Source: Sphingopyxis sp. JAI108 (lineage in GTDB: Bacteria; Pseudomonadota; Alphaproteobacteria; Sphingomonadales; Sphingomonadaceae). From it: a stretch of DNA of 64,000 bases. The stretch covers positions 1,674,001-1,738,000 of the forward strand of contig NZ_JACCCJ010000001.1 of NCBI RefSeq assembly GCF_013410105.1, read 5' to 3'. The position numbers and the translations under genes were made by a program. Each line of letters opens with the position of its first letter. Within the stretch, counting starts at the first letter, position 1. Positions 56,516 through 64,000 of this stretch are shown piece by piece. The notes below the pieces were generated by a model. That model was not told the DNA's origin and ran no database searches. It saw nothing but the letters and a program-made list of their open reading frames with translations.

Positions 56516-56989
56516 TCAGACTTCGACCGGGATGCCGGCGAGCTGCTTGGCCGTGCGAATCGTCAGCGACGTTTTTACGCTGGTGACGTTCGGCGCCGAG
56601 GTCAGATGCGCGGTCAGGAAGGACTGGAAGCTCTGCAGGTCGCGCGCGACGACCTTTAGCAGGAAATCGATCTCGCCGTTCAGCATATAGCATTCGCGCA
56701 CCTCGGCGAGTCCGCCGACATAGTCTTCGAAGGCTTTGAGGTCCGACTCGGCCTGACTGCGCAGGCTGACCATCGCAAAGACGGTGATGCCGTAGCCGAG
56801 CTTCGCCGCGTCGAGGTCGGCGTGGTAGGACCGGATGACGCCCGATTCTTCGAGCGCGCGTACACGACGAAGACATGGCGGAGCGGTCAATCCCACCATC
56901 TGTGCCAGTTCGACATTCGTCATCCGCCCGTTTTTCTGCAGCTCGCCCAATATCTGCAAATCAATCTGATCGAATTTCTGACTAGCCAT
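56516..56989 (-). CDS. Lrp/AsnC family transcriptional regulator
   Basis: A 157-residue regulator. The N-terminal winged HTH reads DLQILGELQKNGRMTNVELA with the recognition part LTAPPCLRRVRALEESGVI. The C-terminal RAM ligand-binding domain reads ECYMLNGEIDFLLKVVARDL and ends TSLTIRTAKQLAGIPV. Such proteins form octamers that sense amino acids. ATG 56989 is preferred over an in-frame GTG 69 bp upstream. It is divergent from the histidine kinase gene. Targets unknown; the bkd operon is a conceivable but unproven one. Confidence 0.9.
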   Translation of the reverse strand: MASQKFDQIDLQILGELQKNGRMTNVELAQMVGLTAPPCLRRVRALEESGVIRSYHADLDAAKLGYGITVFAMVSLRSQAESDLKAFEDYVGGLAEVRECYMLNGEIDFLLKVVARDLQSFQSFLTAHLTSAPNVTSVKTSLTIRTAKQLAGIPVEV

Positions 56990-57158
56990 CGTTGAAACAT
57001 CCGCTTTCCAAAACTGCGGAGACCATAATATTATTTCAGGCGATTGCAATTGTCCCACAATGCGACGTGGAAGGTTAAGGCACTTTCATGACCGGATGAT
57101 TCACGCTAGCCGGTAAACATATGCTAACCAACGACCGACGCTGTGGGGCTCTTTCCGC

Positions 57159-58808
57159 GTGACCGCTGACTCGATGATCGCGACCATCTTGCGCCAGGCG
57201 CCTGCGGATCGCCGCGCGAGTATCACCGCGTGGCGACAACTCTCCGATATTCTGGCCCAGCGCGGCAATCAACTGGGCGATGACGATATTCGCCGCAGCC
57301 TGCATGCGCTCGCCGTATTGCGGCCACGGGTCCCCGAAGCGGTGCGCCGCGACTGCGCGCGCGCGATCACGCGTCACGGCCGTTTCGCCCCGCTCGTCGC
57401 GCTCTACGCCAACGACGTTCCGGCGGTATCGGCGGCCATACTGCGCGAGGTGCGTCTTTCCGAAACCGACTGGCTGGCGCTGCTGCCCGCGACGAGCGCG
57501 ATGGCGCGGTCGGTGCTCGCCGGGCGTCGCGACCTGCCGGAAGCGGTCGCCCGCGCGCTGGCCAGCCTTGGCAGTGCATCGGTGGCATTGCCCCAGCCCG
57601 CAAGCGCGGCGGTCGAAGAGCCGGCACCGGCAGCACCGATCGCGCAAGCGATGCCCGATCCCGTGGCCGATAGCGGCCCGAGCCAGATCAGCGAACTCGT
57701 CCGCCGGATCGACAAATATCAATCGACCCGCGGCCAGCCGGCTGCGCCGCGCCCGCCGCGGGCCGCCTTCCTTTTCGAAACCGGACCCGATGGCGTGATT
57801 CACTGGGTCGACGGCGTGACGCGCGGCGCGGTGATCGGGCTGTCGATCGCCGAGGCCGCCTTTGGCGGCGAACCCGGCACCGATGGCATCGCCGCCGGTG
57901 CGTTCCGCCAGCGAGCGGAGATCATCAACGCGCGCATGTTGCTGGAAGGAACGCCCGCCGAATCCGGCGAATGGCGTTTTTCGGCGCTGCCCTGGTTCGA
58001 CCCGGCGACCGGTCAATTCCGCGGCTATCGCGCGAGCGCCCGGCGTCCGCATCGCAATGAAACCCCCTATGGCCGCACGGCCTCCGAAGATTCGGGTGAT
58101 TCGATCCGTCAGTTGATCCACGAGCTGCGCAGCCCGCTCAATGCGATTTCGGGTTTCGCGCAGATCATCTCGGGACAGATGTTCGGGCCTGTGAGCCAGG
58201 GCTATCGCGCGATGGCCGATGCGATCGTCGCCGATGCCGCCTCGGTCCAGGCGATTATCGACGATCTTGAAACCGCTGCGCGCAGCGGCGAGGCGCCCCC
58301 GATGCAGGCGGCCGAAGAGATCGTCGATATCGGCGCGATCGTGACGCAGATCGAACGCGATCTGGCCGGGTTGCTCGCCGACCAGCGCGTCGAACTCAGC
58401 ATCTCGCGCGTCGGCGGCCCCTTTCTCGGGCTCGCCGGTGACGCCAATGTGCAACGTATGGTCGGGCGATTGCTCACAGCTCTCGTCGATGTGTCCGAAC
58501 CGGGGGCGATTTTGGTCGGGCAACTGGTCACCGAAACGCGGCACGACGACATGCTCCAGCTTCGGATGGTCCGCCCGGCGGCGATCCGCTTCGCGACGGC
58601 GTCGGACCTGCTCGATCCGGGTTTCAGTCCCGAGGGCGAGGCGCCTGGCGCTGCCGTGCTCAGCCTTGGCTTCTCGCTCCGCCTGGTCGACAGCCTGGCC
58701 CGCGCGATCGGCGGACGGCTCGATATCGGGCATAACGCCTTGACCTTGCACCTGCCCTCCGCCAACTCGAAAGGCGAGGTCGAGCTGGAGGCGCAGCAAG
58801 GCGAATAG
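57159..58808 (+). CDS. histidine kinase-like protein with degenerate ATPase domain
   Basis: A 549-residue soluble protein. Residues 15-140 are a helical, DUF2336-like repeat region. An Ala/Pro linker follows, then a PAS-like domain (about 203-293, FLFETGPDGVIHWVDGV) and a clear HisKA domain with His321 in LIHELRSPLNAISGFAQII. The following ATPase part is weak: the N-box is RMVGRLLTALVDVSE without the conserved Asn, and no DxGxG box is seen, although SLGFSLRLVDSLARAIGGRL keeps the last helix. It may be a phosphatase or a pseudokinase. GTG 57159 or ATG 57174 is the start. Confidence 0.75.
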   Translation: MTADSMIATILRQAPADRRASITAWRQLSDILAQRGNQLGDDDIRRSLHALAVLRPRVPEAVRRDCARAITRHGRFAPLVALYANDVPAVSAAILREVRLSETDWLALLPATSAMARSVLAGRRDLPEAVARALASLGSASVALPQPASAAVEEPAPAAPIAQAMPDPVADSGPSQISELVRRIDKYQSTRGQPAAPRPPRAAFLFETGPDGVIHWVDGVTRGAVIGLSIAEAAFGGEPGTDGIAAGAFRQRAEIINARMLLEGTPAESGEWRFSALPWFDPATGQFRGYRASARRPHRNETPYGRTASEDSGDSIRQLIHELRSPLNAISGFAQIISGQMFGPVSQGYRAMADAIVADAASVQAIIDDLETAARSGEAPPMQAAEEIVDIGAIVTQIERDLAGLLADQRVELSISRVGGPFLGLAGDANVQRMVGRLLTALVDVSEPGAILVGQLVTETRHDDMLQLRMVRPAAIRFATASDLLDPGFSPEGEAPGAAVLSLGFSLRLVDSLARAIGGRLDIGHNALTLHLPSANSKGEVELEAQQGE

Positions 58809-58833
58809 GCCGGCGGGCCGGGCTAAGGGGGGC

Positions 58834-59859
58834 GTGGTGCAGCCTGCGGGCAGTTTCTTTGCATATCCGGCCGCATCGGATTTGATCACACTGGATTCGG
58901 GCGAGGCGCCGCGGTTCTGGGTGACGATCGACACCGAGGAGGATTTCGACTGGGACGCGCCCTTCGCGCGCACCGGCTATCGCCTCGCGTCGGTCCCCGC
59001 GCTCGCCGAATGCCAGGGCTATTTCGATCGTGCGGGGGTAAAGCCCATCTATCTCGTCGACTGGCCGATCGTCGCCGACGACCGTGCGGCCGAAATACTC
59101 GGCGCCGCGCGGCAGGCAGGGCGTTGCGAGATCGGGGCGCAGCTTCACCCGTGGGTGACGCCGCCGCACGACGAAGAGGTCGGCGAGCGGAACAGCTATA
59201 CCGGCAATCTGCCCGCGGGTCTGCAACGCGCGAAGATGACCGCGCTGCGCGATGCGATCCGCGACCGGTTCGGCGTCCAGCCGATCGCCTATCGGGCGGG
59301 GCGCTACGGCCTTGGCCCGGATACGGCGGCGATGCTTGCCGAATTGGGATTCCGCTGCGACACGTCGGTTCGTAGCGGTTTCGATTATCGCGCGGGCCAT
59401 GGCCCCGACTATCGCGACGCGCCGCTTCATCCCTGGTGGGTCGGGGCGGGGCAGAGCGCCGTGCTCGAGATTCCGGTGACGACCGTGTTCGGCGGGGCGC
59501 TCGGCCGCGCGGGGCGCAGCGTCTATCACCGGGTCGCGCGCGATGGCACGCACGCCGGCGCCGCGCTCGCGCGTCTCGGGCTCGTCGAGCGGATCGCGCT
59601 GACCCCCGAGGGCATTCCTGTCGAGCGCGCGTGCAGGGCGATCGACATCGCCGTCGACCTTCGTCTGCCGGTGCTGAACTTCTCCTTTCATTCGCCGTCG
59701 CTGCAGCCGGGCAACACGCCCTATGTCCGCAGTCAGGCCGACCTCGATCTTTTCTATCGTTGGTGGGATGTGGTGCTTGAACATCTCGCGCGGCGCGGGG
59801 TCGAGCCGACCACCGTCGCCGAAATATTGGCGATGGCCGAACGCAAGGCGGCGCGCTGA
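58834..59859 (+). CDS. polysaccharide deacetylase family protein
   Basis: A 341-residue NodB-type domain protein. The metal/catalytic start is WVTIDTEEDFDWD, the second motif is EIGAQLHPWVTPP (the His ligands of the HxxxH type), and YRAGRYGLGPDTAAMLAELG is the family substrate-groove segment. No signal peptide is evident, so it may act on cytoplasmic or membrane sugar intermediates. The start is GTG. It follows the histidine kinase by 25 bp and could be cotranscribed; exopolysaccharide modification is inferred. Confidence 0.85.
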   Translation: MVQPAGSFFAYPAASDLITLDSGEAPRFWVTIDTEEDFDWDAPFARTGYRLASVPALAECQGYFDRAGVKPIYLVDWPIVADDRAAEILGAARQAGRCEIGAQLHPWVTPPHDEEVGERNSYTGNLPAGLQRAKMTALRDAIRDRFGVQPIAYRAGRYGLGPDTAAMLAELGFRCDTSVRSGFDYRAGHGPDYRDAPLHPWWVGAGQSAVLEIPVTTVFGGALGRAGRSVYHRVARDGTHAGAALARLGLVERIALTPEGIPVERACRAIDIAVDLRLPVLNFSFHSPSLQPGNTPYVRSQADLDLFYRWWDVVLEHLARRGVEPTTVAEILAMAERKAAR

Positions 59860-59928
59860 GGTTGCCGCTTGCCAACGCGGCGCGGCGTCCGCTATCGCCC
59901 GCAAATCCCTTTCCGGGTTTCGCGAGGG

Positions 59929-60004
59929 GGGCCTGTAGCTCAATGGTTAGAGCTGGCCGCTCATAACGGCTAGGTTGCGGGTTCGAGTCCTGCCGGGCCC
60001 ACCA
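59929..60004 (+). tRNA. tRNA-Ile2 (anticodon CAT, lysidine type)
   Basis: A 76-nt cloverleaf with encoded CCA. The acceptor is GGGCCTG with CGGGCCC and discriminator A. The anticodon loop CTCATAA gives CAT. The D-arm AGCTCAATGGTTAGAGC and the overall layout match bacterial minor tRNA-Ile, whose C34 is modified to lysidine by TilS to read AUA. An elongator tRNA-Met assignment is the alternative. Confidence 0.8.
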
Positions 60005-60073
60005 CTCCTTCCACCATTTTCCTTGCAAATCTAAACCGATGGCGGTCCATTGCGCCGGTCGAAGGAGAGGGAC

Positions 60074-61549
60074 ATGGCGAAGCGGCGGACGATCCTGGCC
60101 GGGGGGCTTGCGATCATTGCAATTGGAGCGGGAACGGTTGCGGTGCGCACTGCGACCTTTGTACCGAAGGATATTGCCGACGGCAGCGATGTGCGGCTTG
60201 CGGCGGCGCCTGCCTATGATCTCGACGCAGCGGTCGCGCATCTGAGCGCCGCGGCGCAGATCCGGACGATCTCGCATCAGGACGCGGCCGATAACGACAT
60301 CGGCGAATGGGACAAGCTGCACGCGTGGCTTGGGTCGACCTATCCCGCGACGCACGAGGCGATGACGCGCACGATCCTGCCGAACCGCACCCTCATATAT
60401 CACTGGCCGGGCGGCGACGCGTCGCTGGCGCCGATCATCGTCATGGCGCATCAGGACGTGGTGCCGGTGACCGGGGGAACCGAAAGGGACTGGAAATACC
60501 CCCCCTTTGCCGGGACGATCGCCGAAAATGCGATCTGGGGGCGGGGCACCGTCGACGACAAGGGATCGCTCGTCGGCCTGTTCGAAGCGATCGAGGCGCT
60601 CGCAGTGCAGGGTTTCCAGCCGAAGCGCGGCATCTATCTCGTTTCGGGCCATGACGAAGAAGCGGGCGGATCGGGCGCCGCTGCGGCTGCTGCCAGGCTG
60701 AAGGCCGAAGGCGTTCGCGCGCTCTATACGCTCGACGAAGGCAGCGTCGTACTGCGCGATACGCCGCTTATCAACGGCCCCGCCATCCTGATCGGCGTGG
60801 CCGAAAAGGGCTATGCGACACTGAAAGTCACCGCCAACGCGCCGGGCGGTCACAGTTCGATGCCGCCCGCCGAAACCGGCGTCACGACGCTCGCGCGCGC
60901 GGTGCTCGATATTACCGAAAAGCCGTTCCCGATCGAAATGCGCGGCCCCGGAGCGGCGATGGTCGAGGCGCTCGCCGCGCACAAGGGCGGGACGACAAAG
61001 ATGGCCGTCGCCAACAAATGGCTGCTCGGCTACCTCGTCAAGAACCAGCTTGCCTCGTCGCCGTCATCGGCTGCCGCCTTTCACACCACGATCGCGCCGA
61101 CGATGCTGGAGGGCAGTCCCAAGGAGAATGTGCTGCCGCAGTCGGCGACGGCGCTGATCAACTATCGAATCGCGCCGTGGAACAGCTCGGCCGACGTCAT
61201 GGCGCGCGCGAAAGCCGCCGTGGGCGACGCGCCGGTCGAGCTGAGCTGGGTCAAGCCGCCGAACGAGCCGTCGCGCGTGTCGTCGAGCAGTTCGCAGGGC
61301 TGGAAGTATATCGTCGCGGCAGCGCGCGCCGATGCGCCCGATGCCGTCGTCGCGCCTTATCTGGTCGTCGCCGCGACCGACAGCCGCAGCATGGAGCCGA
61401 TCTCGGAGGATGTGTACCGCTTCATGCCGATGCACTTCACGCTGAAGGAAACGGCGATGATCCACGGCACCAACGAACATATGACGATCGACAGCTTCAA
61501 GCGCATGATCGATTTCTATGCGCGGTTGATTGCGACGTCTGCGGGATAG
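60074..61549 (+). CDS. M20 family metallopeptidase (carboxypeptidase S-like)
   Basis: A 491-residue protein with an N-terminal hydrophobic segment ([19 protein letters not shown]), so membrane-anchored or exported. The di-zinc site is spread over [39 protein letters not shown] and LYTLDEGSV, and a His in MIHGTNEHM near the end. PGGHSSMPP is the dimerisation-domain signature. Closest in layout to PM20D1/carboxypeptidase S. ATG 60074 with AGGAGAGGGAC upstream. Confidence 0.88.
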   Translation: MAKRRTILAGGLAIIAIGAGTVAVRTATFVPKDIADGSDVRLAAAPAYDLDAAVAHLSAAAQIRTISHQDAADNDIGEWDKLHAWLGSTYPATHEAMTRTILPNRTLIYHWPGGDASLAPIIVMAHQDVVPVTGGTERDWKYPPFAGTIAENAIWGRGTVDDKGSLVGLFEAIEALAVQGFQPKRGIYLVSGHDEEAGGSGAAAAAARLKAEGVRALYTLDEGSVVLRDTPLINGPAILIGVAEKGYATLKVTANAPGGHSSMPPAETGVTTLARAVLDITEKPFPIEMRGPGAAMVEALAAHKGGTTKMAVANKWLLGYLVKNQLASSPSSAAAFHTTIAPTMLEGSPKENVLPQSATALINYRIAPWNSSADVMARAKAAVGDAPVELSWVKPPNEPSRVSSSSSQGWKYIVAAARADAPDAVVAPYLVVAATDSRSMEPISEDVYRFMPMHFTLKETAMIHGTNEHMTIDSFKRMIDFYARLIATSAG

Positions 61550-61585
61550 ACTTGGGCGCGCCATCTGTCTAAGGCGCCCCAGCGT

Positions 61586-61664
<79 letters not shown>

Positions 61665-61715
61665 ATCCTTCGGGTAGCAGCGCCGCTGCTGGCGTGATCC
61701 ACGCCTGCCAGCCGT

Positions 61716-62987
61716 TTAGCCGACTTCGACGTGCAGGCTCGAGCGCAGGTCCACCTGTGTCGGTCCGTAAGACCAGAAGTCGCGCAGTACGTCTGCCTTT
61801 GGATGATATGTGTTCCCACGTTCCGGGTCGGACGAAAAGACGCTGATCAACGGGGCCAGCCGTCCGGCGACGCCCTTGTGCCAGTTACGGCCGGCCCCGT
61901 GATGCATGACCTGGAAGATGCCGACCCGGTCGATCCGTACTTCCGAAAAATGCCGCACAAGCGCATCGAGTCGCTCGCGACTGTCGAGGTAGCCGTCGCC
62001 CGAGAATAGCTGCGCGACGCGTCGAGGGTGGTCCCAGTGACGATGATTTCCCGGCTGATAAGCGACAAGGCTGTTCCCGTCGTGAAGACGCAATCCGGGA
62101 AGCGGGCCCGCATAGAGGAACAGCGAGATCAAATTTCGCGCTACGGCGTCGGAGCCAAATCGGGCATCGTAACAGAGTTTCAACGTCGCGACCGCGGTGT
62201 GGACACTGCCGGGCGTGCCCTGGCCCGCCCGCCAGGCCGCCGCCGCCGCCAAAAGTTCCTCTCGGAGGATGCCCACGGCCCGGGCGAAATCCTCAAGATC
62301 GGGTGGCAGCAGGTCGGCGTTGTTATAGGGCACGAACTCCCATAGCCCCTCGACCCGCAATCGCCCGCCGCGCCGCAGCAACTCCGCCCGCGGACTTTGG
62401 TCAGCATCGCCATCGATCATCAATTCTGGCGCTTCTGTATCGCCGAGCGCCTCGGTATCGAGCCGCAATTCGAAATCGCCTTCCTCGCCGTCGATCCCCG
62501 GCATCTCCTCCGGTGCGTCGGGCGGCGGCGGCACTGCCTCGCCGTCGGAGGGCGGGACGAAGAGGATACGGCCGATCCGCCGCCCTCCATCCAGTGCCCG
62601 GATATAGCCGACCGGATCGGCGAACAGCCGGAAGACGGGATCGGACGAGGTGACGCCCTGCGCGAAAGCGAGCGCCAGCCGGGCGGCCAGCGTCGCATAG
62701 GGAAGCATAAGCGTATCTACCGGGAAATGCCCCAGCAGCTCGGCAAGGCCGCTGATATGATCCTTGTCGAAATGCGAGATGGTGACGAGATCGAGACGCT
62801 GCCTGCTATCATTGAGCGAGGCCATATCGTTGATACCGTCGATGACGAGCTGGTTCCCCGACACGGTGCCGCAATCATAAACCCAGCGGAAGCGCGCGCG
62901 CATCGGCCCCCGTTCTACCAGCGCGCCGGATGCGAAGAGACCCTGACCCACCGCGTGATACCGATAATCGATGCTGTCGATGCTCAT
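61716..62987 (-). CDS. ComEC/Rec2-type MBL-fold hydrolase
   Basis: A 423-residue protein. It begins with the MBL first strand YRYHAVGQGLFASGAL and has the metal motif SHFDKDH at 71-77, the HxDxDH variant typical of ComEC-like MBL domains. A further segment is FQVMHHGAGRNWH, and the later VFSSDPERGNTYHPK fits the last metal ligands. No membrane segments, so it is a stand-alone soluble hydrolase. Its ATG overlaps the stop of the upstream DUF2235 gene (ATGA). Stand-alone proteins of this type occur in bacterial conflict systems; substrate unknown. Confidence 0.75.
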   Translation of the reverse strand: MSIDSIDYRYHAVGQGLFASGALVERGPMRARFRWVYDCGTVSGNQLVIDGINDMASLNDSRQRLDLVTISHFDKDHISGLAELLGHFPVDTLMLPYATLAARLALAFAQGVTSSDPVFRLFADPVGYIRALDGGRRIGRILFVPPSDGEAVPPPPDAPEEMPGIDGEEGDFELRLDTEALGDTEAPELMIDGDADQSPRAELLRRGGRLRVEGLWEFVPYNNADLLPPDLEDFARAVGILREELLAAAAAWRAGQGTPGSVHTAVATLKLCYDARFGSDAVARNLISLFLYAGPLPGLRLHDGNSLVAYQPGNHRHWDHPRRVAQLFSGDGYLDSRERLDALVRHFSEVRIDRVGIFQVMHHGAGRNWHKGVAGRLAPLISVFSSDPERGNTYHPKADVLRDFWSYGPTQVDLRSSLHVEVG

Positions 62988-64000
62988 CGCGTGCCCTTGT
63001 TTTTCGCGAGCTGAGAGCTTCGCGGCGCGCGGCGTTTGGGCGGCGTCGGCGGCTCGATCACTGCGCCCGTTCGCGCATCGACCGTTCCAAGCAACTTGCC
63101 CGGTTCAACGCCGAGCTCGGCCGCCCAGCGCTGGAGGTCCTTGGGACGATAATCCGCAACCTTGCGGCGAGGCTTGGGGCCGGGAAGAGCGTAGCCCGTC
63201 AATTTGCGCCAGCGGTCGAAGACGCTGGCGTCGATTGTTTCGTTGACGCTCAGCCACGACCCTTTGTCGTCCTCGACGGCGGGGGCGGCAATTCGGCGGT
63301 GAAAGCGGCGCCAGAATTTGAGGGCGGGATAGAAACCCCACAGGAAGCTTTTGAAACTGTCGTTGATCGGCGCGGCGATCTCATAGCCCGTGGGAACGAC
63401 CTCGCCGCGCCAGGCGAGGCCCAGGGCGCCGGCCTTTTTCATCAGCCACGCGAGCGGAAGCTGCGGCAGGTCGTCGCCGGCGATGCCGCCGCCGACATTG
63501 GCGTGGGCGCCCGCGAACCAGCGTTGCTCGACGATCGTCGGCCGGACGCGGCGCTTGCCCGGTGGGTCGGGTGTGGCGGGCGTGAAGCGGGTCCAGAGCG
63601 TCGGCGCGAAGGCCGCGCGATGCTCGTCGAGCGCGAGGGCATGATAGGCATGCTCGAAAATTGCCGATAGCCGGGTATTGTGAAAGCCGAAGCGCCGACG
63701 GCTGATCCCCGGAATATTGCCGAACGGAATGCCGAGTGCGCCGACGGTGTCCCAGACGCCGATCATCTTGATAGGCACCCGCCGCGAGTGGCGCAGCAGC
63801 CGCTTTTCCGCGGGCGGCAGGTTTTTCGTCTGGTGCAGTTCGACGAAGGAGGGCGCCTTGTCGTCGAGCCGGTAGCGTTCGTAAAGTTCCTCGACCGAAA
63901 GTGGCGAACCGGGGCGGAGCAGCCCGCAACGTGCGATCATTCCCGCAACGCTGCGTGCGGTGAAGGCGCCGCGGCTGAAGCCAAAGAGGAAGATCTGATC
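62984..64000 (-). CDS. DUF2235 alpha/beta hydrolase, N-terminus beyond window
   Basis: Partial gene; 338 C-terminal codons are visible and it continues past the right edge. The nucleophile elbow GFSRGAFTAR near the edge (Ser in GxSRG), PIKMIGVWDTVGALGIPFG, YHALALDEHRAAFAPTLW and EQRWFAGAHANVGGG are characteristic of DUF2235 (phospholipase Tle1-like) proteins. The catalytic Asp is in VWDTVG and the His probably in the AHANVGGG stretch. The C-terminus is basic (APRSSQLAKNKGTR). Coupled to the downstream MBL gene. Role could be a lipase effector or a conflict-system enzyme. Confidence 0.8.
   Translation of the reverse strand, partial: DQIFLFGFSRGAFTARSVAGMIARCGLLRPGSPLSVEELYERYRLDDKAPSFVELHQTKNLPPAEKRLLRHSRRVPIKMIGVWDTVGALGIPFGNIPGISRRRFGFHNTRLSAIFEHAYHALALDEHRAAFAPTLWTRFTPATPDPPGKRRVRPTIVEQRWFAGAHANVGGGIAGDDLPQLPLAWLMKKAGALGLAWRGEVVPTGYEIAAPINDSFKSFLWGFYPALKFWRRFHRRIAAPAVEDDKGSWLSVNETIDASVFDRWRKLTGYALPGPKPRRKVADYRPKDLQRWAAELGVEPGKLLGTVDARTGAVIEPPTPPKRRAPRSSQLAKNKGTR

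Overview
The window is about 65% GC and looks like the chromosome of a sphingomonad alphaproteobacterium, most likely Sphingopyxis or a close relative. The genus is an inference from gene order and protein style: a Gly-rich sphingomonad-type TonB at the left edge, CpdR, DUF2842, DUF1467, a tkt-gap-pgk-fba run, and a nuo operon that continues into birA-coaX-rnj. Nothing indicates a plasmid or a prophage. The content is mostly core metabolism, with a few accessory patches.

Layout. 1-4.8 kb: truncated TonB, a divergent alpha/beta hydrolase and SDR pair, tRNA-Val, the cell-cycle regulator CpdR, an N-formylglutamate amidohydrolase, a possible small RNA, tRNA-Pro and a RadC-type protein. 4.8-9.5 kb: thymidylate synthase, then the branched-chain 2-oxoacid dehydrogenase E1 alpha, E1 beta and E2 genes; the E2 gene carries an in-frame palindromic element in its linker. 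9.5-17.3 kb (minus strand): a four-gene cluster of secreted proteins with DUF11-like 'NTA' N-terminal domains, ending in a very large protein with a predicted outer-membrane barrel whose 5' end is frameshifted. 17.5-20.6 kb: AI-2E-family permease, tRNA-Asp, then on the minus strand a coiled-coil protein, zapA, 6S RNA, fau and DUF2842.

20.7-32.5 kb: transketolase, GAPDH, PGK and class I aldolase, followed by an O-methyltransferase, a lipoprotein, thiE, an OPT transporter, efp, suhB and two secreted YbjN-domain paralogues. 32.7-52.1 kb: the complete 14-subunit complex I operon nuoA-N, with start and stop codons overlapping at most junctions, interrupted by five small or unknown ORFs and followed by birA, coaX, RNase J and DUF1467. 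52.2-59.9 kb: a large two-TM coiled-coil protein, a degenerate Hpt-like protein, a TPR protein, an Lrp/AsnC regulator, a histidine kinase with a degenerate ATPase domain, and a polysaccharide deacetylase. 59.9-64 kb: tRNA-Ile2(CAU), an M20 peptidase, tRNA-Pro(UGG), and then on the minus strand a ComEC-type MBL hydrolase and a DUF2235 alpha/beta hydrolase that leaves the window.

The strongest candidates for something undescribed are the DUF11/barrel surface cluster (9.5-17.3 kb), the accessory ORFs woven into the nuo operon, the Lys/Ala/Pro-rich tail of NuoC, and the MBL-DUF2235 pair next to a tRNA gene. Functions given here rest on reading motifs by eye; no database search was run.
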